A stretch of 5,665 nucleotides of DNA from an archaeon (GTDB taxonomy: Archaea; Thermoproteota; Nitrososphaeria; Nitrososphaerales; Nitrosopumilaceae), in the NCBI GenBank assembly GCA_021824845.1, contig JAKAJY010000051.1:1-5665 (forward strand), in the 5' to 3' direction. A program made the position numbers and the translations under genes. Shown piece after piece: positions 1 through 5,401 of this stretch; within the stretch, counting starts at the first letter, position 1, and every line of letters starts with the position of its first letter. The notes below the pieces were generated by a model. The model saw only the letters and a list, made by a program, of their open reading frames with translations, searched no databases and was not told the origin of the DNA.

Positions 1-1
1 A

Positions 2-817
2 AAACTGCCAAAGATTGGCCACAGTGGAACCCTTGATCCTCAAGTTTCTGGTGTATTGCCGCTTGGATTGGGTGAGGCAACAAAGGCACTGGGCGTATTA
101 CTTATGGGCCCAAAGGAATACTATGGTTTGGGGAGATTGCATTCTTTACCAACCAAAGAAAAACTAGATGCGATTCTGAAATTATTCATAGGCGAAATTT
201 ATCAAAAGCCACCTCAACGATCTGCTGTTTTGCGTCAAACGCGAACCCGAACCATTTACGAGCTGGATGTGGTGGAGCAAAAAGAACGACTCTTACTGTT
301 GCGAGTCTTATGTGAAGCGGGAACGTATATTCGAAAACTCTACTATGACATTGGAGAGCTATTAGGGCCTGGAGCCACAATGATTGAGCTTAGACGTTCA
401 CGCGTGCATCAATTCCACGAGAGCCAACTGGTTACGTTACACGAAGTGGCAGAGGCGTTTGCAACATGGGAGGAAAAAAATGATGATTCCAAACTAAAAA
501 AGATAATTATTCCAATAGAAAGAGCTCTCTCCGAGATAAAATCAGTCATAATTCGAGATTCTGCAGTAGATGCACTGTGCCATGGAGCACAGCTTGCGAT
601 TCCTGGTATTCTACAACTATCTCACAATATCACAAAAGGTGATTTGGTTGGAGTCTATACCCAGAAAGGAGAGGTGGTGGCGCTTGCAGAGGCACTTCTT
701 ACCACCGAGCAAATCAAGGATGCCACCAAAGGATATGCCTTTCAGACAAGAAGAATAATCATGGCACCAAACACCTATCCAAAGAACTGGCGTTCCAAAT
801 CCAAGCCATCAGAATGA
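2..817 (+). CDS. cbf5: Cbf5/dyskerin-type pseudouridine synthase, 3' part (5' end outside window)
   Basis: This is the catalytic subunit of archaeal H/ACA RNPs, which converts uridine to pseudouridine in rRNA with guide RNAs and can also act on tRNA U55. The frame is open from the window edge: 271 residues are visible, and archaeal family members run to about 330-340, so some 60-70 N-terminal residues are missing. The visible part begins inside the TruB motif GHSGTLDP, with the catalytic Asp at visible residue 12 (35-37). It continues with KEYYG (38-42), the QTRTRTIYE strand, CEAGTYIRKL (104-113) with its conserved Arg, and ELRRSRV. A PUA RNA-binding domain covers about residues 178-263, ending in the RRIIM...NTYPKNW signature. 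The match to dyskerin is clear along the whole length, and PUA plus CEAGTYIR favours Cbf5 over bacterial TruB. The stop codon overlaps the next start codon as ATGA, suggesting co-transcription and translational coupling. Confidence 0.96.
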   Translation, partial: KLPKIGHSGTLDPQVSGVLPLGLGEATKALGVLLMGPKEYYGLGRLHSLPTKEKLDAILKLFIGEIYQKPPQRSAVLRQTRTRTIYELDVVEQKERLLLLRVLCEAGTYIRKLYYDIGELLGPGATMIELRRSRVHQFHESQLVTLHEVAEAFATWEEKNDDSKLKKIIIPIERALSEIKSVIIRDSAVDALCHGAQLAIPGILQLSHNITKGDLVGVYTQKGEVVALAEALLTTEQIKDATKGYAFQTRRIIMAPNTYPKNWRSKSKPSE

Positions 818-1251
818 TTCCAAAGGGATTACTAATTGCAATAATTGTAGGGGTGTCATCCGCGTTAGTGTTAGGAGTTTACCTGCAAAAAACCTACAAT
901 AGTAATGATCTAAAATTTGTAGAAGGTACATCAATTTCGATTCTCACCGATAAATCAGATTATACCATAAATGATACTGTTGTGATCGATGTGATCAATA
1001 CTGGAACAGTGGCAGTTTCTTTTTCCAATTTAGAACCAAGTCTTCGAGTGCGTGCCCTTGATGGAACCGAGTTTTATTCCACATTCTCAGAGGGAACACA
1101 ATTGGCACCAAAAGAAAAGATCACCATATCGTGGAATCAGCTAAAAAACGACAATACCCACATCCTAGAAGGACGATATGTGGTAGAGTCGTTTGCATAT
1201 GATAAGGATCAAAAAATCCATGATTCTACAACAATCAATGTTTTCAAGTAG
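814..1251 (+). CDS. Membrane-anchored protein with predicted Ig-like (BsuPI-like) extracytoplasmic domain
   Basis: This 145-aa protein has no function I can name. Residues 4-23 form one hydrophobic segment (GLLIAIIVGVSSALVLGVYL) after a single Lys, best read as an uncleaved signal anchor that leaves the rest outside the membrane. From about residue 38 the sequence alternates like a beta-sandwich: a SILTDKSDYTINDTVVIDVINTG strand pair, then LAPKEKITISWNQL, then HILEGRYVVESF. The order 'N-T-G ... L-x-P-x-E-x-x-x-x-x-W ... L-x-G-x-Y' resembles BsuPI/Ig-like domains that bacteria and archaea use on exported proteins. There are no cysteines and no catalytic motif. The ATG overlaps the cbf5 stop by 4 nt, which settles the start and suggests one transcript, although an RNP enzyme and a surface protein have no obvious shared role. 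The domain call is tentative; the coding call is firm. Confidence 0.85.
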   Translation: MIPKGLLIAIIVGVSSALVLGVYLQKTYNSNDLKFVEGTSISILTDKSDYTINDTVVIDVINTGTVAVSFSNLEPSLRVRALDGTEFYSTFSEGTQLAPKEKITISWNQLKNDNTHILEGRYVVESFAYDKDQKIHDSTTINVFK

Positions 1252-1256
1252 GAAAA

Positions 1257-1264
1257 CTTAAAAC
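1257..1264 (+). promoter_or_regulatory. Putative TATA box for the inositol-phosphate synthase gene
   Basis: CTTAAAAC lies just after the stop codon of the membrane-protein gene, with a purine-rich GGAAAA (possible BRE) before it. Its centre is about 30 nt ahead of the TTG start, so the transcript would have almost no leader. There is no Shine-Dalgarno sequence. This is predicted from spacing and composition only. Confidence 0.5.
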
Positions 1265-1290
1265 GAGTTTAACAAGAACCAATTCTAGGC

Positions 1291-2379
1291 TTGGCAAAAG
1301 TAAAGGTAGGACTAGTGGGGATAGGCAACTGTTTTTCTGGATTGATCCAAGGAATTGAATACTATAGACAAAACCCCAAACAAAAAGTAATTGGCATAAT
1401 GCATGAAAAAATTGCCAAGTATACAATTCATGATCTAGATTTTGTAGCAGGCTTTGATGTTGGAAACAATAAGGTAGGCAAGACGATCAATGAGGCAATT
1501 TACGAATACCCAAACATGGTCAACTGGGTCCCAAAAAACAAAATGCCAAAGACCAAGGCCGAAGTCTATGAGAGCCCAGCACTGGACGGAGTTGGAATCT
1601 GGGTTGAAAACAGAGTCAAGCCATTAAAATCCAAAAAATCAACAGAACAATTAACCAAGGAAATCAAAAAGACAATAGAGCGAACTGGCGCTGAAATCAT
1701 TGTATCATATTTACCGGTGGGATCAGAAAAGGCAACCCAGTTTTGGGCACAGGTTTGTCTTGATACAAATACCGCTTTTGTAAACTGTATTCCGTCATTT
1801 ATTGCATCTGATAAAAAATGGGGTGCAAAATTTGCAGCAAAGAAAATCCCAGTCATCGGTGATGATATCAAGGGTCAGGTCGGCGCAACCATTGTTCATA
1901 GAACATTGGCAAAACTATGCGATGACAGAGGAACCAAAATAGAGAAAACATACCAAATCAACGTTGGCGGCAATACCGACTTTTTGAACATGAAAGAACA
2001 AGAGCGCCTGGTAAGCAAGAGAATCTCAAAAACAGAAAGCGTACAATCACAATTATCACAAAGACTGGCAGATGATCAAATCTATGTCGGACCATCAGAC
2101 TTCATTCCATTCCTAGGAAATACAAAACTCATGTTCATGAGAATTGAGGGAAGGCAGTGGGCAAACATTCCATACAACATGGAAGTAAGACTAGAAGTCG
2201 ATGACAAGGCAAACTCTGCAGGCATAGTAATTGATGCAACAAGACTAGCAAAAATAGCGCTGGAGAGAAAGATGGGCGGACCAGTCATTCCGGCATGCGC
2301 ATATTTGATGAAGCATCCGCCAAGACAAATGAGTGATCCTCAGGCAAAGACGGCCCTTGAGGATTTCATCAAAGGATAA
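1291..2379 (+). CDS. ino1: myo-inositol-1-phosphate synthase (archaeal/actinobacterial type)
   Basis: This enzyme converts D-glucose 6-phosphate to 1L-myo-inositol 1-phosphate (EC 5.5.1.4) using catalytic NAD+. In archaea the product feeds the inositol head groups of ether lipids and, in some lineages, inositol-based solutes. The protein has 362 residues, normal for the short archaeal/actinobacterial form. Residues 4-18 are the Rossmann nucleotide loop GLVGIGNCFSGL. Residues 190-204 hold the family signature GDDIKGQVGATIVHR with its conserved Lys at 194. INVGGNTDFLNM (about 223-234), a GPSDFIPFL stretch, RLEVDDKANSAGIVIDA and GGPVIPACAYLM follow, closely paralleling mycobacterial Ino1. The usual KSQ is KGQ here (Gly195), a mild change at a conserved spot. 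The start is TTG: an in-frame stop lies at 1270-1272 and the next usable start falls inside the glycine loop. The gene appears monocistronic, with its own TATA box and a tRNA gene after it. Confidence 0.96.
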   Translation: MAKVKVGLVGIGNCFSGLIQGIEYYRQNPKQKVIGIMHEKIAKYTIHDLDFVAGFDVGNNKVGKTINEAIYEYPNMVNWVPKNKMPKTKAEVYESPALDGVGIWVENRVKPLKSKKSTEQLTKEIKKTIERTGAEIIVSYLPVGSEKATQFWAQVCLDTNTAFVNCIPSFIASDKKWGAKFAAKKIPVIGDDIKGQVGATIVHRTLAKLCDDRGTKIEKTYQINVGGNTDFLNMKEQERLVSKRISKTESVQSQLSQRLADDQIYVGPSDFIPFLGNTKLMFMRIEGRQWANIPYNMEVRLEVDDKANSAGIVIDATRLAKIALERKMGGPVIPACAYLMKHPPRQMSDPQAKTALEDFIKG

Positions 2380-2396
2380 TTTCCCAAAATCACCTA

Positions 2397-2404
2397 TTAT
2401 ATAA
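2397..2404 (+). promoter_or_regulatory. Putative TATA box for the tRNA-Ser gene
   Basis: TTATATAA is the strongest TATA-like string in the short gap between ino1 and the tRNA. With the usual archaeal spacing, transcription would begin near 2426-2430, leaving a 5' leader of about 12-16 nt for RNase P to remove before 2442. Prediction only. Confidence 0.6.
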
Positions 2405-2441
2405 TGAATGATTTGCTAGAGTTTTTGTCGTAAAGACTAGT

Positions 2442-2542
2442 GCCGGGGTCGCCTAGCCTGGTAGGGCGCGCGCCTGGAAATTACACAAAACCATAAAGCG
2501 CGTACTCGCAAGGGTTCGAGAGTTCAAATCTCTCTCCCGGCG
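2442..2542 (+). tRNA. tRNA-Ser(GGA) with intron
   Basis: This tRNA reads UCC and UCU serine codons. The acceptor stem pairs GCCGGGG (2442-2448) with TCCCGGC (2535-2541), including one G-T wobble, followed by discriminator G at 2542. The D stem is GCCT (2451-2454) with GGGC (2464-2467). The anticodon stem is CGCGC (2469-2473) with GCGCG (2498-2502). The T arm is GAGAG/CTCTC around TTCAAAT (2518-2534). Anticodon GGA is at 2476-2478. The 15-nt variable region (2503-2517) can form a short CTC/GGG stem, making this a class II tRNA; with G73 this indicates Ser rather than Leu, which has A73. The anticodon loop becomes a normal 7-nt CTGGAAA only when a 17-nt intron is removed. CCA is not encoded (CC then T), so the 3' end is completed by nucleotidyltransferase. 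Confidence 0.95.
2480..2496 (+). other. tRNA intron (17 nt) between positions 37 and 38
   Basis: Removing 2480-2496 restores a 7-nt anticodon loop. The cut sites fit an archaeal bulge-helix-bulge: TGG of the anticodon loop pairs with CCA in the intron (2491-2493), and AAA bulges on each side are cut after their second base. The central helix has only three pairs because the fourth would be C opposite T, and the inner helix is nearly absent (TT/AA). This is a relaxed motif. The exact ends could shift by one or two bases within the A runs. Confidence 0.8.
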
Positions 2543-2544
2543 CC

Positions 2545-2549
2545 TTTTT
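2545..2549 (+). terminator. T5 tract after the tRNA
   Basis: TTTTT starts three bases after the discriminator base, on the coding strand, as expected for archaeal oligo-T termination. Only about 37 nt separate it from the next start codon, so some read-through into the oxidase gene is possible. Confidence 0.6.
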
Positions 2550-2555
2550 CATAAT

Positions 2556-2563
2556 CAATTAAT
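2556..2563 (+). promoter_or_regulatory. Putative TATA box for the LhgO-family gene
   Basis: The AT-rich string CAATTAAT is centred about 28 nt before TTG 2587, the spacing seen at the neighbouring genes. It supports that start over the earlier TTG 2566 or GTG 2575, for which no TATA-like sequence lies at the right distance. Weak as a sequence; the spacing is the main argument. Confidence 0.4.
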
Positions 2564-2586
2564 GATTGTGTGATGTGATTTTTGTA

Positions 2587-3864
2587 TTGAAGTTTGATGT
2601 CGTAATAATTGGAGGTGGAATTCTAGGAACAAGTCTTTCTTACTGGATTTCTGCACTTACCGACCATACTGTATGTGTGATTGAAAAAGAAAATCATGTC
2701 GCAGCTCATGCTAGCAGCAGAAACACGGGAGTTGTCCACTCGCCGTTTTATTTGGATCCGCAAAAAAAGAAAAAAATCGCCAAGGCAGCCTTGTTGTCAC
2801 ATGACTTGTGGCAGGATTATGCCCAAGGGCATCACATCTCATGGAAAGATACTGGAACAATCGAGCTAGCTCTGGATGAATCACAACACCGTACACTGGA
2901 AAAGTATCTCAAATGGGGACATCAAAATGGACTAGTTGATAATGATCTGGAATTACTCAATTCTGAGCAAATCAAACAGAGAGAGCCAAACGTAAAATGT
3001 CACTCTGGATTATATTGCAAAAAAGACGCATCAACTGATTATGGCTTACTGACAGAACAATTATTCCAAGAGTCACAACAAAACGGAACACGATTTTTAT
3101 TCTCATCCACAATGAAAAAAATCCAAAACCATGCCGTAATACTCTCAAATGGTCAAAGTCTCGAATATGATCATTTGATAAATTGTGCTGGTGGACATTC
3201 TCTTAGTATTGCAAAAAAGTTTGGCCTGGCAAAGCAATACTCCAGCTTGCATTTTCGGGGCGAATACTGGCAAATCGATGAACCCAACGCGAGTCTTGTG
3301 GGCACAAACATCTATACTGTTGCCAAGTTTCCGAAATTCCCATTTCTGGATCCTCACTGGATAAAACGATCTGATGGACGCACCGAGATTGGGCCAAATG
3401 CTGTGCCTGTATCTGATCCCGAAGCGTACTCTGGATTGAACATGTCAAAGTTATTATCAAAGATCTCCGAAATTCTCTCTGGCAGCTCAAAGAAATTATT
3501 ACTCAATTCAGAATTCTTATCACTAGTATCAAAAGAATGGAAGAGTTCTATCTCAAAAAACAACATGATAAATCGAGTAAAGGAATTCATCCCAAAAATA
3601 AAACCATCATATTTTACCACTAGGGGTACAGCGGGAATTCGTACTCCGATAATCACAAAGGAAGGAGAATTTTTGGCAGAAACAATAGAGATGCAATCTG
3701 ATCATTCGCTGCATATCATTAACTATAACTCACCTGGAGCAACTGGTGCTCCAGCATATTCTGCATTTCTGGTTCAGCAATTGTTTGATAGTGGCGTGAT
3801 GCATCAGAGCAAAAATGCCAAGCCGGATTCTTGGAATTTTGCAAAAATCATCGATTCGCTTTAG
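2587..3864 (+). CDS. lhgO: FAD-dependent oxidoreductase, L-2-hydroxyglutarate oxidase (LhgO/L2HGDH) family
   Basis: Family members oxidise L-2-hydroxyglutarate to 2-oxoglutarate with FAD, passing electrons to oxygen or the quinone pool; many act in metabolite repair, since L-2-hydroxyglutarate arises from side reactions of malate/lactate dehydrogenases. Numbered from TTG 2587 the protein has 425 residues, normal for the family. The FAD loop GGGILG is at 9-14 and the ribose-binding acid at Glu33 (VCVIEKE). Later motifs match human L2HGDH: NTGVVHS (46-52), FRGEYW (223-228), FPFLDPHW, GPNAV (269-273), GIRTP (350-354) and the C-terminal FAD loop NSPGATGAPA (381-390). The usual HNSGVIHAGIYY is RNTGVVHSPFYL here, so substrate preference may differ. 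The frame extends upstream to TTG 2566, but the family begins only a few residues before the first beta strand and a TATA-like box fits 2587. A general amino-acid oxidase of the same fold is the alternative. Confidence 0.87.
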   Translation: MKFDVVIIGGGILGTSLSYWISALTDHTVCVIEKENHVAAHASSRNTGVVHSPFYLDPQKKKKIAKAALLSHDLWQDYAQGHHISWKDTGTIELALDESQHRTLEKYLKWGHQNGLVDNDLELLNSEQIKQREPNVKCHSGLYCKKDASTDYGLLTEQLFQESQQNGTRFLFSSTMKKIQNHAVILSNGQSLEYDHLINCAGGHSLSIAKKFGLAKQYSSLHFRGEYWQIDEPNASLVGTNIYTVAKFPKFPFLDPHWIKRSDGRTEIGPNAVPVSDPEAYSGLNMSKLLSKISEILSGSSKKLLLNSEFLSLVSKEWKSSISKNNMINRVKEFIPKIKPSYFTTRGTAGIRTPIITKEGEFLAETIEMQSDHSLHIINYNSPGATGAPAYSAFLVQQLFDSGVMHQSKNAKPDSWNFAKIIDSL

Positions 3865-3883
3865 ATAATATCATATCAAATAG

Positions 3884-3890
3884 GTTTACA
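3884..3890 (+). promoter_or_regulatory. Putative TATA box for the 93-aa protein gene
   Basis: GTTTACA lies about 28 nt before TTG 3915, inside the 50-bp gap after the oxidase gene. No Shine-Dalgarno sequence is present, so a leaderless or nearly leaderless message is likely. The rest of this gap is plain AT-rich sequence. Confidence 0.45.
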
Positions 3891-3914
3891 TAGAATTTAC
3901 AAAAACAAAATACA

Positions 3915-4196
3915 TTGCTTCCAGATAGGTGCTCCATAAAAGAACAAGGAAACCAATGTGTCAACCCACCCGAATTTGTGATATCTGTATCATCTGTTGA
4001 TGGCGAATACATGGTTGGCGTTACATGCAATAAACACAGAGAAATAATCCATCAAAAACTATATGATCTGCAAAAAACGGGATCAATTCCACAAGGACAG
4101 ATAAAATTTGAGCAACTAAAACCAGTAGGCACTGATTGCATCAAATCAGATCCTGATGACCTGATTCAATTAAAATCTGTTCGTGATTTGCTATAA
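3915..4196 (+). CDS. Small conserved-looking protein with a probable Cys3His zinc site, function unknown
   Basis: The product is 93 residues, soluble, with no membrane segment. I recall similar proteins, opening with MLPDRCSIKE and carrying CVNPPEFVIS, from ammonia-oxidising archaea, but know no function. Cys6, Cys15, Cys38 and His41 are spaced C-x8-C-x22-C-x2-H, with the last pair in GVTCNKH, which suits a small zinc-binding knuckle; Cys75 in GTDC is a further candidate. The N-terminal half (20-38) predicts as beta strands; about 39-55 (KHREIIHQKLYDLQK) predicts as a helix. This could be a recognition or adaptor module, but no nucleic-acid-binding motif is evident. The start is TTG, fixed by the conserved-looking N terminus and a TATA-like box 28 nt upstream. 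Its stop lies 2 bp from the stop of the convergent dehydrogenase gene. It sits 50 bp after the oxidase gene and seems to have its own promoter. Confidence 0.85.
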   Translation: MLPDRCSIKEQGNQCVNPPEFVISVSSVDGEYMVGVTCNKHREIIHQKLYDLQKTGSIPQGQIKFEQLKPVGTDCIKSDPDDLIQLKSVRDLL

Positions 4197-4198
4197 TC

Positions 4199-5158
4199 TC
4201 ACACTGAATAGATCATCTTTCTTCCTTGTAGCCCCAAAATCAGATTCTGTATGGTTATTTGTGCCATCTTGTGACGTGTCTCTGCTGATGAGCTTCCAAC
4301 GTGTGGCGCCAAAACCACGTTTTCCATTTTTGTTAATTTGTGGCTTTTTCCAATTGGTTCTCTTTCAAATACATCCAATGCCGCGCCAGCAATTGTTTTA
4401 GCTTTGAGTGCTCTTACCAGATCTTTCGCATCAATTATCTTTCCACGAGACGTATTGACCAAAAATGAACTCTTTCTCATTTTCTTCAGAATCTGAAAAT
4501 CTATCAAATGATGAGTTTCTTTTTTGTAAGGTATGTGGATTGTCAGTATGTCGCTACCTTGAATCAAATCCGAAAAACTAACAAATTTTATTCCTAGTTT
4601 GTTCTCTTGATTTTTTGTCAGTCTGGTCCTGCTATAATATGTGATGTTCAAACCAAATGCCTGTGCTCTTTTTGCAACCGCTTGCCCGATTCGACCCATC
4701 CCAAGAATTCCCAGCGTTTTCCCCTCCAAGTCAATCCCAACGTAGTCATGCGGACCAAAGATTTCTTTCCAATTCCCTGCACGAATTAGTCTGTCGCCTT
4801 CTGTTATTCTGCGCATCAGATCCAACATCAAGCCAATGGTGAGATCGGCTGTTGCATTTGTTAGAACATTTGGTGTGTAGCCAATTTTGATGTTCTTTTC
4901 TTTGGCAGCACTTACGTCTATGTGGTCATATCCCACGCTATACGTGCTAATCACTGCAAGATTTCTTGCACTTTCTATTACTTTTCTATCTATGATGTCA
5001 TACGGAAAGCAGATCAATCCATCCACATTTTTTATTTTCTGGAGCAATAGTTCTTTTGGCATTGGAATTATCCCCGTGTGAACTGTTAGCTCGTATTTCT
5101 TTCTTAATTGGTTCATTGCAAATTCGTGCAACTTGCGAGTAAGAAGAATCCGTTTCAT
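4199..5158 (-). CDS. gyaR: D-isomer 2-hydroxyacid dehydrogenase, glyoxylate/hydroxypyruvate reductase type
   Basis: This cytoplasmic enzyme reduces a 2-oxoacid, most likely glyoxylate to glycolate or hydroxypyruvate to D-glycerate. The protein has 319 residues from ATG 5158. An N-terminal substrate domain contains YSVGYDHID (73-81), and TPNVLTNATADL (95-106) leads to the nucleotide domain with GMGRIG at 153-158. The catalytic triad is in place: Arg238 in NTSRGKIID, Glu267 in DVFEREP and His286 in APHVGSS, with spacing like Pyrococcus GyaR. At the end of the second nucleotide-domain strand the sequence is YYSRTR (174-179), with Ser-Arg where NAD enzymes have Asp, so NADP(H) is the likely cofactor. 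There is no ACT domain, which argues against a regulated SerA. The frame continues 37 codons upstream, but that part runs through the promoter and does not resemble the family. The exact substrate is uncertain among close paralogues. Confidence 0.92.
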   Translation of the reverse strand: MKRILLTRKLHEFAMNQLRKKYELTVHTGIIPMPKELLLQKIKNVDGLICFPYDIIDRKVIESARNLAVISTYSVGYDHIDVSAAKEKNIKIGYTPNVLTNATADLTIGLMLDLMRRITEGDRLIRAGNWKEIFGPHDYVGIDLEGKTLGILGMGRIGQAVAKRAQAFGLNITYYSRTRLTKNQENKLGIKFVSFSDLIQGSDILTIHIPYKKETHHLIDFQILKKMRKSSFLVNTSRGKIIDAKDLVRALKAKTIAGAALDVFEREPIGKSHKLTKMENVVLAPHVGSSSAETRHKMAQITIQNLILGLQGRKMIYSV

Positions 5159-5176
5159 GACATAGCAGAATTTTAT

Positions 5177-5195
5177 CAAATCTTTATAAGATTTG
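5177..5195. promoter_or_regulatory. Symmetric bidirectional TATA/BRE promoter
   Basis: Eight-base arms CAAATCTT (5177-5184) and AAGATTTG (5188-5195) are perfect reverse complements around TAT. The centre contains the self-complementary TTATAA (5184-5189). The midpoint 5186.5 is 28.5 nt from both the A of the ATG at 5158 (- strand) and the T of the TTG at 5215 (+ strand). Read either way, CAAATC sits where a BRE belongs, followed by a TATA box. No other TATA-like sequence in this 56-nt gap is as well placed for either gene. Sharing one TATA element is inference from this geometry; an operator for a dimeric regulator at the same spot is also possible. Confidence 0.65.
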
Positions 5196-5214
5196 TCGTG
5201 CTTGGTATGGTAAC

Positions 5215-5355
5215 TTGGCGGATAATGCTGAAGAAGAGTTTGCATTGTGCATAGAATGCGGAAATGCAATTGAAAAATGTGTTTGCGTGTGTCCTTATTG
5301 CGGTGAACGTGATAAGTGCGAATGCGCGCTCTTTGAAGCTGCTACCGGTGGTTAA
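5215..5355 (+). CDS. 46-aa Cys-rich putative zinc-binding protein, function unknown
   Basis: This small reading frame begins with TTG and encodes 46 residues, eight of them Cys: 12, 15, 22, 24, 26, 29, 35 and 37. The pattern is C-x2-C, then C-x-C-x-C-x2-C in CVCVCPYCG, then C-x-C. This could bind two zinc ions as two small knuckles, or less likely an iron-sulfur cluster. The N terminus is acidic (ADNAEEEF) and the C terminus is short, ending ATGG. The Cys spacing is far from random and several codons use different third bases, which supports a real gene despite its size. The start is supported by a TATA element 28.5 nt upstream, shared with the divergent dehydrogenase gene. It precedes the oxidoreductase gene by 46 bp, but that gene seems to have its own TATA box. 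I recall similar tiny proteins in related archaea but no known role. Confidence 0.75.
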   Translation: MADNAEEEFALCIECGNAIEKCVCVCPYCGERDKCECALFEAATGG

Positions 5356-5376
5356 GAAATTCAACCACATTCTTAA
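5352..5376. repeat. Dyad TTAAGAA-N11-TTCTTAA before the oxidoreductase gene
   Basis: Perfect 7-bp arms at 5352-5358 and 5370-5376 are separated by 11 nt, so arm centres are 18 bp apart. The right arm overlaps the predicted TATA box of the downstream gene, a position suited to a repressor site. A second, mutually exclusive stem, GTGGTT (5348-5353) with AACCAC (5363-5368), shares bases with it and could act at the 3' end of the small Cys-rich gene. Both may be chance in AT-rich DNA. Confidence 0.35.
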
Positions 5377-5379
5377 TTA
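5372..5379 (+). promoter_or_regulatory. Putative TATA box for the 2-oxoacid:ferredoxin oxidoreductase gene
   Basis: CTTAATTA is centred about 26 nt before ATG 5402, which again implies a leaderless or nearly leaderless transcript; no Shine-Dalgarno sequence is seen. Prediction from spacing only. Confidence 0.5.
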
Positions 5380-5401
5380 ATCAAAAATCATTAGTTTTGG
5401 T

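Noticed and set aside
1566..1871. 101-codon open frame antisense to ino1
   Set aside because: It lies wholly inside a strongly conserved enzyme gene, has no promoter or recognisable protein features, and is best explained as a shadow.
2474..2479. tRNA-Leu as the identity of the class II tRNA
   Set aside because: The anticodon in the restored 7-nt loop is GGA and the discriminator base is G, both of which point to serine.
2566..2586. Earlier TTG (2566) or GTG (2575) start for the LhgO-family protein
   Set aside because: They add residues before the first Rossmann strand that the family lacks, and no TATA-like box is at the proper distance; TTG 2587 fits both tests.
3203..3656. Two antisense frames of 95 and 100 codons inside the LhgO-family gene
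   Set aside because: They mirror the codon structure of a well-supported gene and show no protein family features.
5159..5269. N-terminal extension of 37 residues on the dehydrogenase
   Set aside because: It passes through the palindromic promoter and into the divergent Cys-rich gene, does not resemble the family, and ATG 5158 gives a normal-length protein beginning at the first beta strand.
5341..5352. C-terminal Gly-Gly of the Cys-rich protein as a ubiquitin-like (SAMP) tail
   Set aside because: A Cys-rich 46-residue protein cannot form the beta-grasp fold those modifiers need; two glycines alone are not evidence.
5176..5370. 64-codon minus-strand frame over the Cys-rich gene
   Set aside because: It would overlap the shared promoter and the opposite coding frame; the ordered Cys pattern on the plus strand is much the better reading.
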